64,000 nucleotides of DNA from Burkholderiales bacterium (GCA_947474755.1 CANJJE010000001.1:124001-188000), one strand, 5' to 3'. Counted from the first letter of the stretch, positions 1-8,766 are shown. Notes: generated by a model not told the origin, from the letters alone. Numbers and translations: made by a program.

Positions 1-1
1 G

Positions 2-289
2 GTGTCGCGAGTGAAGGAGGGCGGTGTGCCACTGGCCTGGCTGGCGCAGGTCGAGTTGCGCGATCGATCGGGTGGCGAGCGATTCCAGGCTGGCATCGGC
101 CGGCCAGCACGCAGCCTGAAGAAGCAGTTCCAGGCGGCCGAACTGCCCGCCTGGCAGCGCTCGGGCCCGCTGCTTTACAGCGGTGGGCAACTGGTCTTCG
201 TGCCCGGTCTGGGTATCGATGCGCGGGTGATCGGCTTGCCCGGGCAGCCGCAGGTGACGCTGCAATGGGAGCCGCTCGGGCAAGCGTGA
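2..289 (+). CDS. tilS: tRNA(Ile)-lysidine synthase, C-terminal end (partial)
   Basis: The gene runs in from the left edge; only the last 95 residues are present. They read as the C-terminal substrate-binding domain of TilS, the enzyme that converts C34 of tRNA-Ile(CAU) to lysidine so that AUA is read as Ile. The diagnostic stretch is [21 protein letters not shown] followed by [15 protein letters not shown], the usual final strands of bacterial TilS. The catalytic PP-loop domain lies outside the window. The position directly before lysC is common in Burkholderiales. The only uncertainty is the missing 5' part; the stop at 287-289 is clear. Confidence 0.9.
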   Translation: MSRVKEGGVPLAWLAQVELRDRSGGERFQAGIGRPARSLKKQFQAAELPAWQRSGPLLYSGGQLVFVPGLGIDARVIGLPGQPQVTLQWEPLGQA

Positions 290-383
290 CGCTCTGCAGC
301 CCGTGACCTCGACGGCGCTTGTAAACTGGCGGGCTTTCCCGAACCCAGCAGCAGCAAAGCACCGCTGCGATGCACTGAAGCCC

Positions 384-1652
384 ATGGCACTGACAGTACA
401 CAAATACGGCGGCACCTCGATGGGGTCCACCGAGCGCATCCGCAATGTGGCCAAGCGCGTGGCCAAATGGGTGCGCGCCGGCCACCAGATGGTGGTCGTG
501 CCGTCGGCCATGAGCGGCGAGACGAACCGGCTGCTCGGTCTGGCGAAAGAGCTTTCCCCGGAGCGCACTTCCCCTGAGCTGATGCGCGAACTCGATCTGA
601 TCGCCGCGACCGGTGAGCAGGTGTCGGTCGGCCTGCTGGCCATCGCCTTGCAAGCCGAGGGCGTGCCGTCCGTCAGCTATGCGGGCTGGCAGGTGCCGAT
701 CAAGACCGATTCGGCCTTCACCAAGGCCCGCATCCAGAGCATTGACGACCAGCGCGTGCGGGCCGATCTGGCGGCCGGCAAGGTGGTCGTGATCACTGGT
801 TTCCAGGGCGTCGACGAGCAGGGCAGCATCACCACGCTGGGGCGTGGCGGCTCGGACACCTCGGCCGTGGCCGTGGCGGCGGCGCTGAAAGCCGACGAGT
901 GCCTGATCTATACCGACGTCGATGGTGTCTACACCACCGACCCGCGCATCGTGCCCGAGGCGCGCCGGCTGCACACCATCAGCTTCGAAGAGATGCTGGA
1001 AATGGCGAGCCTCGGCTCCAAGGTGCTGCAGATCCGCTCGGTGGAGTTTGCAGGCAAGTACCGCGTGCCGCTGCGCGTGCTGTCGAGCTTCACGCCGTGG
1101 GACATCGACATCGTCGAAGAGGCGAAGTCGGGCACGCTGATCACTTTCGAAGAGGACGAAAAAATGGAACAAGCCGTCGTATCGGGCATCGCCTTCAACC
1201 GCGACGAGGCCAAGATCAGCCTGATCGGCGTGCCCGACAAGCCGGGCATTGCCTTCCAGATCCTCGGCCCGGTGGCCGATGCGAACATCGACGTCGACGT
1301 GATCATCCAGAACGTGTCGCACGACGGCAAGACCGATTTCTCGTTCACCGTGCACCGCAACGATTACGCCCGCACGATGGACCTGCTGAAGTCGGCAGTG
1401 CTGCCCAAGACCGGCGCCGCCACGCTGTCGGGCGACGCCAAGATCTGCAAGGTCAGCATCGTCGGCATCGGCATGCGCTCGCACGTGGGCGTGGCGAGCA
1501 AGATGTTCAGCACCCTCAGCGAGGAGGGCATCAACATCCAGATGATCACCACCAGCGAGATCAAGACCAGCGTCGTCATCGACGAGAAGTACATGGAACT
1601 GGCGGTACGTGCCTTGCACAAGGCATTCGACTTGGAACAGGCGCCAGTCTGA
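384..1652 (+). CDS. lysC: Aspartate kinase
   Basis: Cytosolic ATP-dependent kinase that phosphorylates L-aspartate, the first step towards Lys, Thr, Met and diaminopimelate. The 422-residue protein begins MALTVHKYGGTSMGS, the KYGGTS nucleotide/aspartate motif of the family, and has TTLGRGGSDTSAVAVA in the kinase domain. Two ACT domains follow from about residue 265 (KISLIGVPDKPGIA and KVSIVGIGMRSHVGVASKMF), as in LysC enzymes feedback-inhibited by lysine and threonine. The frame is open upstream to 303, but the ATG at 384 gives the conserved family N-terminus and is chosen. It lies 95 bases after tilS and 46 bases before a tRNA gene. Length and motifs are normal. Confidence 0.97.
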   Translation: MALTVHKYGGTSMGSTERIRNVAKRVAKWVRAGHQMVVVPSAMSGETNRLLGLAKELSPERTSPELMRELDLIAATGEQVSVGLLAIALQAEGVPSVSYAGWQVPIKTDSAFTKARIQSIDDQRVRADLAAGKVVVITGFQGVDEQGSITTLGRGGSDTSAVAVAAALKADECLIYTDVDGVYTTDPRIVPEARRLHTISFEEMLEMASLGSKVLQIRSVEFAGKYRVPLRVLSSFTPWDIDIVEEAKSGTLITFEEDEKMEQAVVSGIAFNRDEAKISLIGVPDKPGIAFQILGPVADANIDVDVIIQNVSHDGKTDFSFTVHRNDYARTMDLLKSAVLPKTGAATLSGDAKICKVSIVGIGMRSHVGVASKMFSTLSEEGINIQMITTSEIKTSVVIDEKYMELAVRALHKAFDLEQAPV

Positions 1653-1698
1653 GCGTCAAGCCGAAGGTGAGCGGCTAGAATCGCGAGCTGAAGTCTGC

Positions 1699-1791
1699 GG
1701 AGCTGTGACCGAGTGGCCGAAGGTGCTCCCCTGCTAAGGGAGTATGTGGGCAAAACCTGCATCGAGGGTTCGAATCCCTCCGGCTCCGCCA
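1699..1791 (+). tRNA. tRNA-Ser(GCU)
   Basis: A 93-base gene with a class II cloverleaf. The acceptor stem GGAGCTG pairs with CGGCTCC (one G-U), discriminator G and an encoded CCA follow at 1788-1791. The anticodon arm is CTCCC-CTGCTAA-GGGAG with anticodon GCU at 1733-1735, which reads AGC/AGU serine codons. The long variable arm and the T arm (GAGGGTTCGAATCCCTC) are clear. It follows lysC directly, and tRNA 3' ends of this kind are classic integration sites; accessory DNA begins within 1 kb downstream, but I found no duplicated copy of the tRNA 3' end. Confidence 0.97.
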
Positions 1792-1800
1792 GCAAGTCTG

Positions 1801-1826
1801 AGCCCTCCCTCGTGGAGGGCTTTTTC
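1801..1826 (+). terminator. Intrinsic terminator after tRNA-Ser
   Basis: An 8-bp perfect stem AGCCCTCC / GGAGGGCT with a CTCGT loop is followed by a run of T, ten bases after the tRNA CCA. This is a textbook rho-independent terminator for the tRNA transcript. Confidence 0.9.
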
Positions 1827-2066
1827 TTGCCTGAGCCCCACACCAATGACAAGGCGCGTGGCTCGCATCGACCAACCCCATCACAGTCATCACCTGCGAT
1901 CGATCCTGTCGGCGCCGATTCAAATCTGAGCCACCGCGCCATGGATCGGGCGGTCGGCAGGAGAGGGACGGAGTGCAGAGGTTTCGCGGTCAGCCCGGGA
2001 CGGGGACGTCCCATTCAGTCGTGAATCAGATCAAAACCACGAGGCGCTTCGCAGTGTCGAATTCCA

Positions 2067-2306
2067 ATGAGTGATCTCCCTGCACTTCCTCATATCGAGC
2101 CTGGCCGGTATCGGCACTACAAGGGCGGCGAGTACGAGGTGATCGGAGTCGTTCGACACTCCGAATCATTGGAGCCTCTGGTCCTGTACAGGCGGCTGCA
2201 CGGTCAATCAGGAATGTGGGTTCGCCCGTTTGCGATGTTCAGTGAGCAAGTCGAGCACGACGGGCAGCACCAAGCGCGGTTCAGCCTCATGCGTGGCGGC
2301 GAATAA
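2067..2306 (+). CDS. DUF1653 family small protein
   Basis: A 79-residue soluble protein made almost entirely of one DUF1653 domain: GRYRHYKGGEYEVIGVVRHSE, then EPLVLYRRL and MWVRPFAMFSEQV. These are the family's conserved blocks, thought to form a small SH3-like beta barrel. No enzymatic role is established. It stands alone, with 275 bases separating it from the tRNA and no co-directional partner. Length is normal for a single-domain member. Confidence 0.85.
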   Translation: MSDLPALPHIEPGRYRHYKGGEYEVIGVVRHSESLEPLVLYRRLHGQSGMWVRPFAMFSEQVEHDGQHQARFSLMRGGE

Positions 2307-2320
2307 GGGGCACGCCAGAC

Positions 2321-2376
2321 ACTTGGCATTTCCCGGTTCCGTTTGCAGTGGAATGTCAGCGGATCAGCCTGCAAGC
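2321..2376. repeat. Degenerate copy C of IS-end-like repeat
   Basis: This stretch shares ACTTGGCATTTCCC and then GTTCCGTTTGCAG and GCCTGCAAGC with the longer copy at about 3424-3510, but lacks the segment between GGCATTTCCC and GTTCCG. It looks like an internally deleted copy of the same dispersed element. It is short and unstable in sequence, so it probably marks an old insertion or recombination scar. Confidence 0.5.
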
Positions 2377-2458
2377 GGCAATGTCCCAGTAAATGGTGTC
2401 AGACGACAACCTGGACAGGCTGAGACTCACATGCCGAGCGCGGCGTTCGCCGCGAAGT

Positions 2459-2701
2459 TCAGATGCCGAGCATCTTCTTGGCTTCGCCGAGCGCCTTCAT
2501 CGAGTCGTCGTGCTTGCCGGCCTTGTGCGCAGCTTCTCCTTCGGCGCGCAGCACCTTGATCTTGGCCATGTCGGCCGCGGAGATGCTCGGCTTGGTGGCG
2601 AGCTTGGCGTCGATGGCCTTCATCTCGTTCGGGCAGTTGTGCGCGAGTGCAGCGCCTGAGGCGAACGCAAAGGCGGCGGCGACGGAAATCAGTTTCTTCA
2701 T
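2459..2701 (-). CDS. Small exported alpha-helical protein, function unknown
   Basis: An 80-residue protein with a clear Sec signal peptide: MKKLISVAAAFAFASG, with cleavage expected after AALA before HNCPNEM. The mature part (about 60 residues) is charged and helical, with the order IDAKLATKPSISAADMAKIKV and then AEGEAAHKAGKHDDSMKALG, so it probably forms a short periplasmic helical hairpin. One cysteine lies near the mature N-terminus. The frame is open much further upstream, but the ATG at 2701 is preceded by GGAG and gives the only sensible signal peptide. Similar small exported proteins are common in Burkholderiales; I know of no function. Confidence 0.75.
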   Translation of the reverse strand: MKKLISVAAAFAFASGAALAHNCPNEMKAIDAKLATKPSISAADMAKIKVLRAEGEAAHKAGKHDDSMKALGEAKKMLGI

Positions 2702-3007
2702 GGGGAGTGCTCCGGTGGGATGGTCTGCAGCAAGCTCACTGCAGTGGGGGTAAATGTAGGGGCGAACCAAAAGCCGCGCATCGGCTGCGCCCCGCGGGGC
2801 AGGCCTCTCGGCATGGCTTTCCTGCTGGATGCGGCGTACCGACGGCGCCTGCGCGAGATCTACCGTGCGGCCGCCTGGCACGACCACACACACGCCGTTG
2901 CCGACCCGTGCGAACGCACCGCTCTCGAGAGCGTCGATGCGCCGGCAACCTGACGCGGCTGCAGCTTGAACGATTGATAGACACACAGAAACACACAGGC
3001 TGAGCCC
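2702..3007. other. Gap without a recognised gene
   Basis: About 300 bases between the exported protein's start and the BrnT remnant. A short plus-strand frame near 2814-2953 reads MAFLLDAAYRRRLREIYRAA and ends in TGA, which could be a gene fragment, but it has no ribosome binding site that convinces me. Its left end should hold the promoter of the minus-strand gene. Confidence 0.4.
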
Positions 3008-3166
3008 ATGCGCTACAGCTTCGATCCTGCCAGGCAGGCGAGCAACCTGAAGAAGCACGGCCTCAACCTGGCCGACGCCCCCCGCACGGAGGACCACATC
3101 CGCATCATCTCGATGCGCAAGGCAGACCGACATGAGCAAGCCATCTACCGTGAAAACCTCACCTGA
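3008..3166 (+). pseudogene. brnT: BrnT toxin remnant with internal deletion
   Basis: A 52-codon frame that begins with the BrnT N-terminus (MRYSFDPARQASNLKKHG, LNLADA) and then jumps, still in frame, to the family's C-terminal RIISMRKADRHEQAIY. Intact BrnT ribonuclease toxins are about 90 residues. The central beta strands, including the usual stretch after the first helix and the GxVLVVVYT-type strand, are absent. It overlaps the antitoxin frame by 35 bases, the normal brnTA arrangement. The short product could not fold as the RelE-like toxin, so I treat it as a relic. Confidence 0.75.
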
Positions 3167-3356
3167 AGCTCCCGAGGATGCGCCCCTGCGCAAGGCCGAC
3201 ATTGCCGCCGGCAAGTTGGTGCCGCGCAAGCGTAGCCCGGCCGGCGACCGCGGGTATCAGACACTGATCAAGGAAGCTCTGAAGCAGGCCATTCAGGCGG
3301 AGAGCCTGGAGGGTGTCGTGCGCAAGACGATCCGCGAGGAGCTGCGGCGCGCCTGA
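3132..3356 (+). pseudogene. brnA: BrnA antitoxin remnant lacking its DNA-binding strand
   Basis: A 74-residue frame with the N-terminal toxin-binding side of BrnA (MSKPSTVKTSPEAPEDAPL) and its C-terminal helix region (GYQTLIKEALKQAI, then VVRKTIREELRRA). Between PRKRSPAGD and RGYQTLI the family normally has about 20 residues forming the ribbon strand and first helix of the RHH fold (pattern KxxxTxRLDxDVLxxFR). That segment is missing, so DNA binding should be lost. The reading frame is otherwise open, and translation is possible. It partners the deleted brnT immediately upstream. Confidence 0.65.
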
Positions 3357-3455
3357 GCTTGTACCGGCGCCTCTGCGGTTCAAGGTCATTGAGACGGCCG
3401 GGCCCAGTGCTGCGAGCACCTGACCGGACTTGGCATTTCCCTGTAATGCCCAAAC

Positions 3456-3508
3456 GAATTCCCTGTTCCGTTTGCAGCTGAAGATCACAGGTTCGGCCTG
3501 CAAGCCGC
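3456..3508. repeat. IS-end-like dispersed repeat, copy A
   Basis: 53 bases that match 9483-9535 in the same orientation with only 5 mismatches by hand alignment. Shared blocks are GAATTCCCTGTTCCG, AGATCAC and TCGGCCTGCAAGCCGC. Upstream, the ACTTGGCATTTCCC word is shared with the copy at 2321. No transposase is attached. Confidence 0.75.
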
Positions 3509-3563
3509 CCTGCGAATCGCTCGCAGCAATGTCTCTTTGCCGACTGGCGGCAGAAAGCGTTTC

Positions 3564-3598
3564 GAATTCCCTGTAAACATCCCTGATAACGGGAATTC
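3564..3598. repeat. Inverted repeat GAATTCCC...GGGAATTC
   Basis: GAATTCCC at 3564-3571 and GGGAATTC at 3591-3598 form perfect 8-base arms around a 19-base spacer. The left arm continues CTGT, the same word that starts copies A and B of the dispersed repeat. It resembles the terminal region of a lost insertion element rather than a terminator. Confidence 0.5.
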
Positions 3599-3860
3599 GA
3601 CGGTGAGAGTGGTTCGCAGGAGACTCAGCCCACCGCCAGATCAAGACCTTCGAACCCGCCGAGCCGACGTCGAAGGCGCTCAGGGCCCTGCACCATGCGG
3701 GGCTTTTTGCCATGGGCTCCTGCTTGTTCCTCTGGCCGAGGACAACATCGTTGCCGCGCCCGCTTCAGTGACGGCAAGTCAGAAGCAACCGGTCAACCAA
3801 AGTGCCGTGAGCCTGACCGGAGCCACCACAACGCGCGATGTCGACAAGATCTGGTTTGCC

Positions 3861-4118
3861 TCAGCCCCGTTCGCTGGGCTCGGTACCTACGAGCGTAGAA
3901 ATTCCATCAGCATCAATTCGCCGCAGTACTTCATCAAGTGCGAACTGATCGGTTTCAAAACTCGTGCCCAACGTCGTTGAATTTCCATGCTTGTCAACGG
4001 CATCGGCTATCCACATTCCCTGGCCGTCTCCGTAGATTTCAATGCGGACGGTGTGGCCGTCCCGCTCGATGTGCTGACTCAGGGGGGAAAGCAAATGCCC
4101 TTCAACTTTCGTTCGCAT
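3861..4118 (-). CDS. Small conserved-looking hypothetical protein
   Basis: An 85-residue acidic soluble protein: MRTKVEGHLLSPLSQHIERD, then GHTVRIEIYGDGQGMWIADAV and TDQFALDEVLRRIDADGIS. The pattern of two short strands followed by a helix looks like a folded small domain, and I have the impression of similar short proteins in other betaproteobacteria, but I cannot name a family. The ATG at 4118 is chosen because AAGGAG lies five bases before it; a TTG one codon earlier is also possible. It is isolated, convergent with nothing, in the relic zone. Confidence 0.6.
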   Translation of the reverse strand: MRTKVEGHLLSPLSQHIERDGHTVRIEIYGDGQGMWIADAVDKHGNSTTLGTSFETDQFALDEVLRRIDADGISTLVGTEPSERG

Positions 4119-4623
4119 CAAGTCTCCTTGGAAAGAGCCAAAAACTTTTTCCCGATCTGGCTACCGAGCCAGGTACTTGCTGACAAGGGGTACCGAAACG
4201 AGTTCCTCCGCGCTGTGGGCCACACCGAACCTGGCGAACCTGTCGCTGCTTGAGCCAATCGTGTTGCCACCGCCGCCGCGGCCTCGACCTCAAGCGGCAA
4301 GATCGAATGGTCGGCGGATTGGATGAGCCCCTGCGCATCACCACAGTGGCTCCATGCTGCCGACCTCCTGCGTCGAGTTGGCTCCAGCTTAGATGGGGCC
4401 GTCGTCGCAGAGTTGACTTCGCTCAACGTTGCCGCCTCGTCCGGACGCAATGGCAGCAGTGACGGAAGCGGTGAGGCAGGGCGTTGAAACGCACACCGGC
4501 GCCCCCATTCTCTTGACAGGGCAGTGATCGCCAGACAGTTGGGGTGGCCCGAACTTCTTCCTGGCGCGCTGTGTCTGAAGCAATACGCCTTTCGGGACTG
4601 AAAGGCCAACCTACTGGAAATGA
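4119..4623. other. Gap upstream of the sigma factor gene
   Basis: About 500 bases with only shadow frames. A TTGACA word occurs at 4513-4518, but I see no good -10 partner at the right distance. The promoter of the sigma gene is expected here; nothing else is supported. Confidence 0.35.
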
Positions 4624-6675
4624 ATGTCGACGAAAAGATCCGTTCCTGCTGCCAGTCGCGCCCAAGGTCGGTCGGCCTTGCCGCGTCTGCCGGTGGCTCA
4701 TGCCGCCCGGGCCCGCACCCGAGGAGCCGTGACTGAAACGGCACCCGTTGATCAGGCGCCTGGCGCTGTGCTGCGCGTTCAGGTGCCGAAGTCGCGCCAG
4801 CGTGCGCTGATGCGCGAGTACGGGCTCGAACTGGCGTCGCTGTCCGAGGCCGAATCGCAGCAGCGCCATGAGTTGCTGAAGGCTCTGGTGCGCACTGGCA
4901 GGGCCCGGGGCTTTGTGACGCACCAGGAAGTTCGCGACCATCTGCCCGAGCTGTCGGACGATGCCGATGTTTTCGGCACGACCATGACACTGCTGCAAGG
5001 CCTTGGCATCTCGGTCTGTGAAAGCGCACCGGACGACGCCACGCTGCTGTTGGCCGACACTGCGACGACAGCCACCAGCGACGACGAAGCCGAAGCCGCG
5101 ACCGAAGACGCCGCCTTGGCCGTCGAGGCGGCCTACGACCGCACGACCGATCCCGTGCGCTTGTACTTGCGCGGCGTGGGTTCCTTCGATCTGCTCACGC
5201 GGCACGGTGAGATCGAGATCGCCAAGCGCATCGAAGCCGGCCTGCAGGAGATGGCGCTGGCCATCGCGTCGGTACCGGCGGTGGTCGCCGAGATCCTCGC
5301 GCTGGGCGAACGCATCGCTGCTGGCGAAGTGAACATTGGCGACGTGGTGGACGGCCTGGTGCGCGCCGACGAGGCCGATGACTACGTGGCCGAAGAAGAG
5401 GTGGATGCCTTCGACACCGATGATGGCGCCACCAGCACGCCGACGACGCGTCGGCTCGAGGAGTTGCGCGTGGCGGCGCTGACTCGCTTTGCCGCCATCC
5501 GCAGCGCTTTCGAGGCGCTGGGCCGTGCCTACGAGAAACACGGCCATGGCAGCGCCGCCTACCGCCGTGCGCAGCGTGCGCTGAGCGGCGAGATGGCTGC
5601 GCTGCGCTTCACGTCACGCACCACCGAGGCGCTGTGCGACTTGCTGCGCGTGCAGGTGGGCGAGTTGCGGCGCATCGAGGGCGATATCCGCCGCATCGCT
5701 GTCGAGCGTTGCGGCATGCCGCAGCCCGTTTTCGTCGAGCGTTTCATGGCTGATCCGCTCGACCTGCACTGGGCCGAAGCCGAGGTCATGGCAGGTCAGC
5801 CCTGGAGCCCCGCGCTGGCGCGTCATCTGTCGGCGGTGATCGCCCTGCAGCGCCCGCTCATCGAACTGCAGCGCCGGGCCGTGGTGCCGCTGGGCGAACT
5901 CAAGGCCATCCACCGGCGCATGAGCCAGGCCGAGGGCGCGGCGCGCGCCGCCAAGCAGGAAATGATCGAAGCCAACCTGCGCCTGGTGGTGTCGGTGGCG
6001 AAGAAGTACACCAACCGTGGCCTCCAGCTGCTTGATCTGGTGCAGGAAGGCAACCTTGGCCTGATCAAGGCCGTGGACAAGTTCGAATACCGGCGCGGCT
6101 TCAAGTTCTCGACCTACGCCACCTGGTGGATTCGGCAGGCCATCACGCGTGCGATCGCCGAACAGGGCCGCACCATCCGCGTCCCTGTGCACGCCACCGA
6201 TTCGCTCAACAAGCTGAATCGGTTCAGCCGCAGTCACCTGCAGCAGTTCGGCTGCACACCCGATGTGGCCACGCTGGCGCAGCAACTGGCCATGTCCGAG
6301 ACCAAGGTGCGCCAGATCCTGAAGGTGGCCGGAGAGCCGATATCGCTGGACCTGCCGGCAGGTGATGACAGCGATGTGACGCTGGGCGACCTGATCGAGG
6401 ACCAGTCCACCATCGAACCGCTTGAAGCTGCCATGCAGAGCGAGCGGCAGCGCCTGGTCGGTGAACTGCTGGCCGGCCTGTCGGTGCACGAGCGCAACGT
6501 GATGTCCCTGCGCTACGGCATCGGTGTGCAGGGCGAGATGACGCTCGAGGAAGTGGGGCGCCGCCTGGACGTGAGCCGGGAGCGCGTGCGCCAGATCGAG
6601 GCGCAGGCCATGCGCAAGCTCAAGGACCCCAGCGCCCTGGGTCGCCGGCGCTCGGGCGACATCACGCTGCAGTGA
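4624..6675 (+). CDS. RpoD-like sigma-70 factor (primary-type paralogue)
   Basis: Sigma subunit that directs RNA polymerase to promoters. All parts of a primary sigma are present: a region 1.1-like segment (about residues 62-130, [13 protein letters not shown]), region 1.2 ([19 protein letters not shown]), a long acidic non-conserved region, region 2 ([16 protein letters not shown], then [20 protein letters not shown]), region 3 and the region 4.2 helix-turn-helix ([20 protein letters not shown]). At 683 residues it is longer than E. coli RpoD (613). Several core positions differ from housekeeping RpoD, for example [20 protein letters not shown] in place of the usual HMIETINKLNRISRQMLQEM, and rpsU/dnaG are absent. 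I infer a second, divergent copy. A GTG at 4729 with GAGGAG close upstream is an alternative start. Confidence 0.85.
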   Translation: MSTKRSVPAASRAQGRSALPRLPVAHAARARTRGAVTETAPVDQAPGAVLRVQVPKSRQRALMREYGLELASLSEAESQQRHELLKALVRTGRARGFVTHQEVRDHLPELSDDADVFGTTMTLLQGLGISVCESAPDDATLLLADTATTATSDDEAEAATEDAALAVEAAYDRTTDPVRLYLRGVGSFDLLTRHGEIEIAKRIEAGLQEMALAIASVPAVVAEILALGERIAAGEVNIGDVVDGLVRADEADDYVAEEEVDAFDTDDGATSTPTTRRLEELRVAALTRFAAIRSAFEALGRAYEKHGHGSAAYRRAQRALSGEMAALRFTSRTTEALCDLLRVQVGELRRIEGDIRRIAVERCGMPQPVFVERFMADPLDLHWAEAEVMAGQPWSPALARHLSAVIALQRPLIELQRRAVVPLGELKAIHRRMSQAEGAARAAKQEMIEANLRLVVSVAKKYTNRGLQLLDLVQEGNLGLIKAVDKFEYRRGFKFSTYATWWIRQAITRAIAEQGRTIRVPVHATDSLNKLNRFSRSHLQQFGCTPDVATLAQQLAMSETKVRQILKVAGEPISLDLPAGDDSDVTLGDLIEDQSTIEPLEAAMQSERQRLVGELLAGLSVHERNVMSLRYGIGVQGEMTLEEVGRRLDVSRERVRQIEAQAMRKLKDPSALGRRRSGDITLQ

Positions 6676-6726
6676 GCCGTTGCCGGACGTGTGTAGCGGC
6701 ATCGGGCCGCTCGAGGCCCCACCGAA

Positions 6727-6747
6727 AAGGCCGGGCGGGTCGGCCTT
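6727..6747. terminator. Weak bidirectional terminator hairpin
   Basis: AAGGCCG and CGGCCTT form a perfect 7-bp stem with a 7-base loop, 52 bases after the sigma gene stop. On the minus strand it is followed by TTTT-like sequence, on the plus strand it is not, so it fits a modest terminator between convergent units. Confidence 0.45.
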
Positions 6748-6932
6748 CAACCGACCCTGTCGGGTCAGGCCTTGCGCGCCCGTTTCGCAGGACCTCGCCG
6801 ACGAGCTGAACCTGCGTGCCGATGTTCAGCCGGCAGAACTCCCCTGAGTTCAGGGGGGGGCGGCCGAGATGGTGCTCCTCGCCGTGCCGTTCACGCGGCA
6901 TGTCGGTGGGGAGGGCGCCCTGCAACGCAAGT

Positions 6933-7184
6933 GACGCGGAAGTTCTTGAGCTGCCAGGGATCTTGGCGATCGAGATCCTCTTCGAACGGCCAGTCGCGTC
7001 CTGAGAGTGAAGACCAGTCGGTGAAGACGCCGACGACATTGCCCAGATAGGGTCGGCACATGCGCAGGATCTCGTCGTGGGGCAGGTCGTCGGGCTCGAT
7101 GACGTCGCGCACCGGATTCTTCATCGCCCAGACCACGGCGGCCATCACTGGGGTGGTGACCTGCAGGCTGGTCGCGCTGTCGTG
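6933..7184 (-). pseudogene. Homospermidine synthase, C-terminal remnant
   Basis: About 84 in-frame codons match the C-terminus of bacterial homospermidine synthase, the NAD-dependent enzyme that joins two putrescines. The recognisable order is NATSLQV-like DSATSLQVTTPVMAAVVWAM, IEPDDLPHDEIL, PYLGNVVGVFTDWSSLSGR and DPWQLKNFRV. The intact enzyme is about 470 residues; upstream of the DSATSLQV block the frame turns into arginine-rich nonsense, so at least 80 percent of the gene is gone. No start is available. The assignment rests on remembered family motifs. Confidence 0.65.
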
Positions 7185-7377
7185 CCGACACAGCGCACGC
7201 GCATGGGCATGACATTGACGACTGGCTGGCCGCCGAGGCGACATTGGACGGCAAGCTCTAGCGTGGCGAGGGCCGTGCGATCGGCGGGCGGCTCCACGCT
7301 GTGGGTTGCCGGTGGCAGCGCGAGGTACAGCCAGCACGGCATCCCGGTTCGTCAAGCTTCAGGCGTGCACTTCGGCC

Positions 7378-7641
7378 CTAGGGCGGGGTTTCCAGATCAC
7401 GTGCCATCAGAACCACCGGAGGGCGTGCGCCGGCGTCCAGCTTTCGGAGCACGATCTCGTTGAGCATCGAGCGGTGCTCCCGGTAGAAGTCGGCCAGGCT
7501 TGTGGTGCAGGACACCTTCCTGTGGACCGCCTCGCAGGCCGCCGTCGTCAGGAAGGCCTCCACGTACTCGCTTCCGTTGGGAACCCGGAACCGAAGGACA
7601 CCTTTGCACTCCTGGAAACCGTCGCTCGATGCCACAGCCAT
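7378..7641 (-). CDS. DUF1488-like small protein
   Basis: An 87-residue soluble protein. The pattern CKGVLRFRVPNGSEYVEAFL, an alpha helix, SLADFYREHRSMLNEIVLRKL and a final VVLMARDL resembles DUF1488 proteins, which are short alpha/beta domains ending in a similar xxDL/ADF motif. No function is known for the family. The start ATG at 7641 is supported by AGGAAGGAGC just upstream, one of the best ribosome binding sites in this stretch. The gene looks intact, in contrast to the relics on either side. Confidence 0.6.
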   Translation of the reverse strand: MAVASSDGFQECKGVLRFRVPNGSEYVEAFLTTAACEAVHRKVSCTTSLADFYREHRSMLNEIVLRKLDAGARPPVVLMARDLETPP

Positions 7642-8012
7642 GCTCCTTCCTGTCTCGCGGTGAGCTTGCCAGTGCTGACGTGATGCCCATTGCGTCGACT
7701 CAAGGGCCACGCAGTTGGGCACGCTTGAGCGTGTCTTCGTCTGACCGGGAAGTGACACGTGCCGAGACACATGACACCGGAGCCATGACAACAAGAAATC
7801 CTCGCGCGCAGTGACAGGGAAGGCCCACCGGGGCGGTCACTCGCACGCAGGATTGCCGACCCCGTCATGCATGCCGCACCAGTCCTGCTTGCTGCTTCGA
7901 GAGCAAGAGAGATGACACCGCGCCGACCAATGGCTTGGCAGAGTGTCATGCCTCGGCCAGCATGGCTCATTGATCTTGCGCAAGCGAACCGAGCAGGGGC
8001 TTCGCATACTGG
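7642..8012. other. Gap without a recognised gene
   Basis: About 370 bases between the DUF1488-like gene and the DHH relic. Frames on both strands are shadows without family resemblance. The left part should carry the promoter of the minus-strand gene. Confidence 0.35.
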
Positions 8013-8501
8013 ACACGGGTGCGCTACTTTGATCACCATGCGATCGGCGACGAGGTGCCGACCGGTGCCTTGTTCGAGGCGATGGTCGATACCGCGAGCG
8101 ACACCTGCACCAGCCTGCTGGTGGATCGTCGCATCGCCGGCGCGTGTCATGGCTGGGCGCTGGTGGGCGCCTATGGGGACAACCTGACAGGCGTGGCCGA
8201 TCGACTTGCCAGCGACTGGGGCTACGGCAAGGGTGATCGCCTGCGCCTGCGCCGCATGGGTGAGGCGATCAACTACAACGCCTACGGCAACCACGAACCT
8301 GACGTGCTCATCGTGCCGGCACGGCTGTACGAAATCATGGTGCGCTACCGGGATCCGCGGGACATGCTCGCGCACGAGAGCGTCATCGATGAAATCGATG
8401 CCTTGCGTCGGCAGGACGTGCTCCGCGCCCTGGCGATCGCACCGTACACGCAGGACCCGCGCGCCAGCGTGTTGCTGCTTCCGGACGAGCCGTGGAGCCG
8501 C
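8013..8501 (+). pseudogene. DHH-family phosphoesterase, truncated remnant
   Basis: About 160 codons match the middle and C-terminal part of a DHH phosphoesterase-like protein: RYFDHHAIGDEVP (the DHH signature), DTASDTCTSLLVDR, GWALVGAYGDNL, RRMGEAINYNAYG and DEIDALRRQDVL. The roughly 90 N-terminal residues with the first metal-binding aspartates are missing, and the C-terminus runs straight into PRPP synthetase sequence at about 8502. The fused open frame from 8019 to 8906 is therefore a chance product of deletions rather than a real bifunctional enzyme. Confidence 0.6.
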
Positions 8502-8738
8502 CTGCTGATGTTCATCGCCACGCTGCGCGAACACGGGGCGGGCCGCGTCAGCGCCGTGGTGCCCTATCTCGCCTATGCGCGCAAGGATCGACGAACTCAA
8601 CCCTACGACCCGGTGAGCCTGCGCCACGTGGCGCGACTGTTCGAGGCCGTCGAAACCGATCAGTTGATCACGCTCGAGGTGCACAACGTGGCGGCCTTCC
8701 AAAGTGCGTTCCGATGTCAGACTGTCCACCTCAATGCC
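8502..8738 (+). pseudogene. Ribose-phosphate pyrophosphokinase fragment
   Basis: 79 codons match the N-terminal domain of PRPP synthetase: LMFIATLREHGAGRVSAVVP, YLAYARKDRR, then VSLRHVARLFEA and LITLEVHNVAAFQSAFRC. The canonical flexible-loop words are preserved (APYLAYxRQD in the family). Everything before and after is lost: the fragment is fused in frame behind the DHH relic and runs out of homology at HLNA. An intact enzyme is about 300 residues. It cannot be functional. Confidence 0.65.
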
Positions 8739-8766
8739 TACCATGCGTTCGATGCAGTGGCGTGTC

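Larger units (their letters stand above)
3357..3860. other. Gap with repeat scars, no credible gene
   Basis: About 500 bases. Long frames exist on both strands but none has a ribosome binding site or recognisable protein. The stretch holds repeat copy A and a nearby inverted repeat built from the same GAATTCCCTGT word, so it is best read as remains of mobile DNA. Confidence 0.5.

Noticed and set aside
3159-3713. A 184-codon minus-strand gene over the BrnTA remnants and repeat A
   Set aside because: It runs antisense through brnT/brnA remnants and the repeat, has no start signal and only reads through by chance.
4513-4545. Sigma-70 promoter (TTGACA) for the RpoD-like gene
   Set aside because: TTGACA is present, but no acceptable -10 element lies 16-18 bases downstream.
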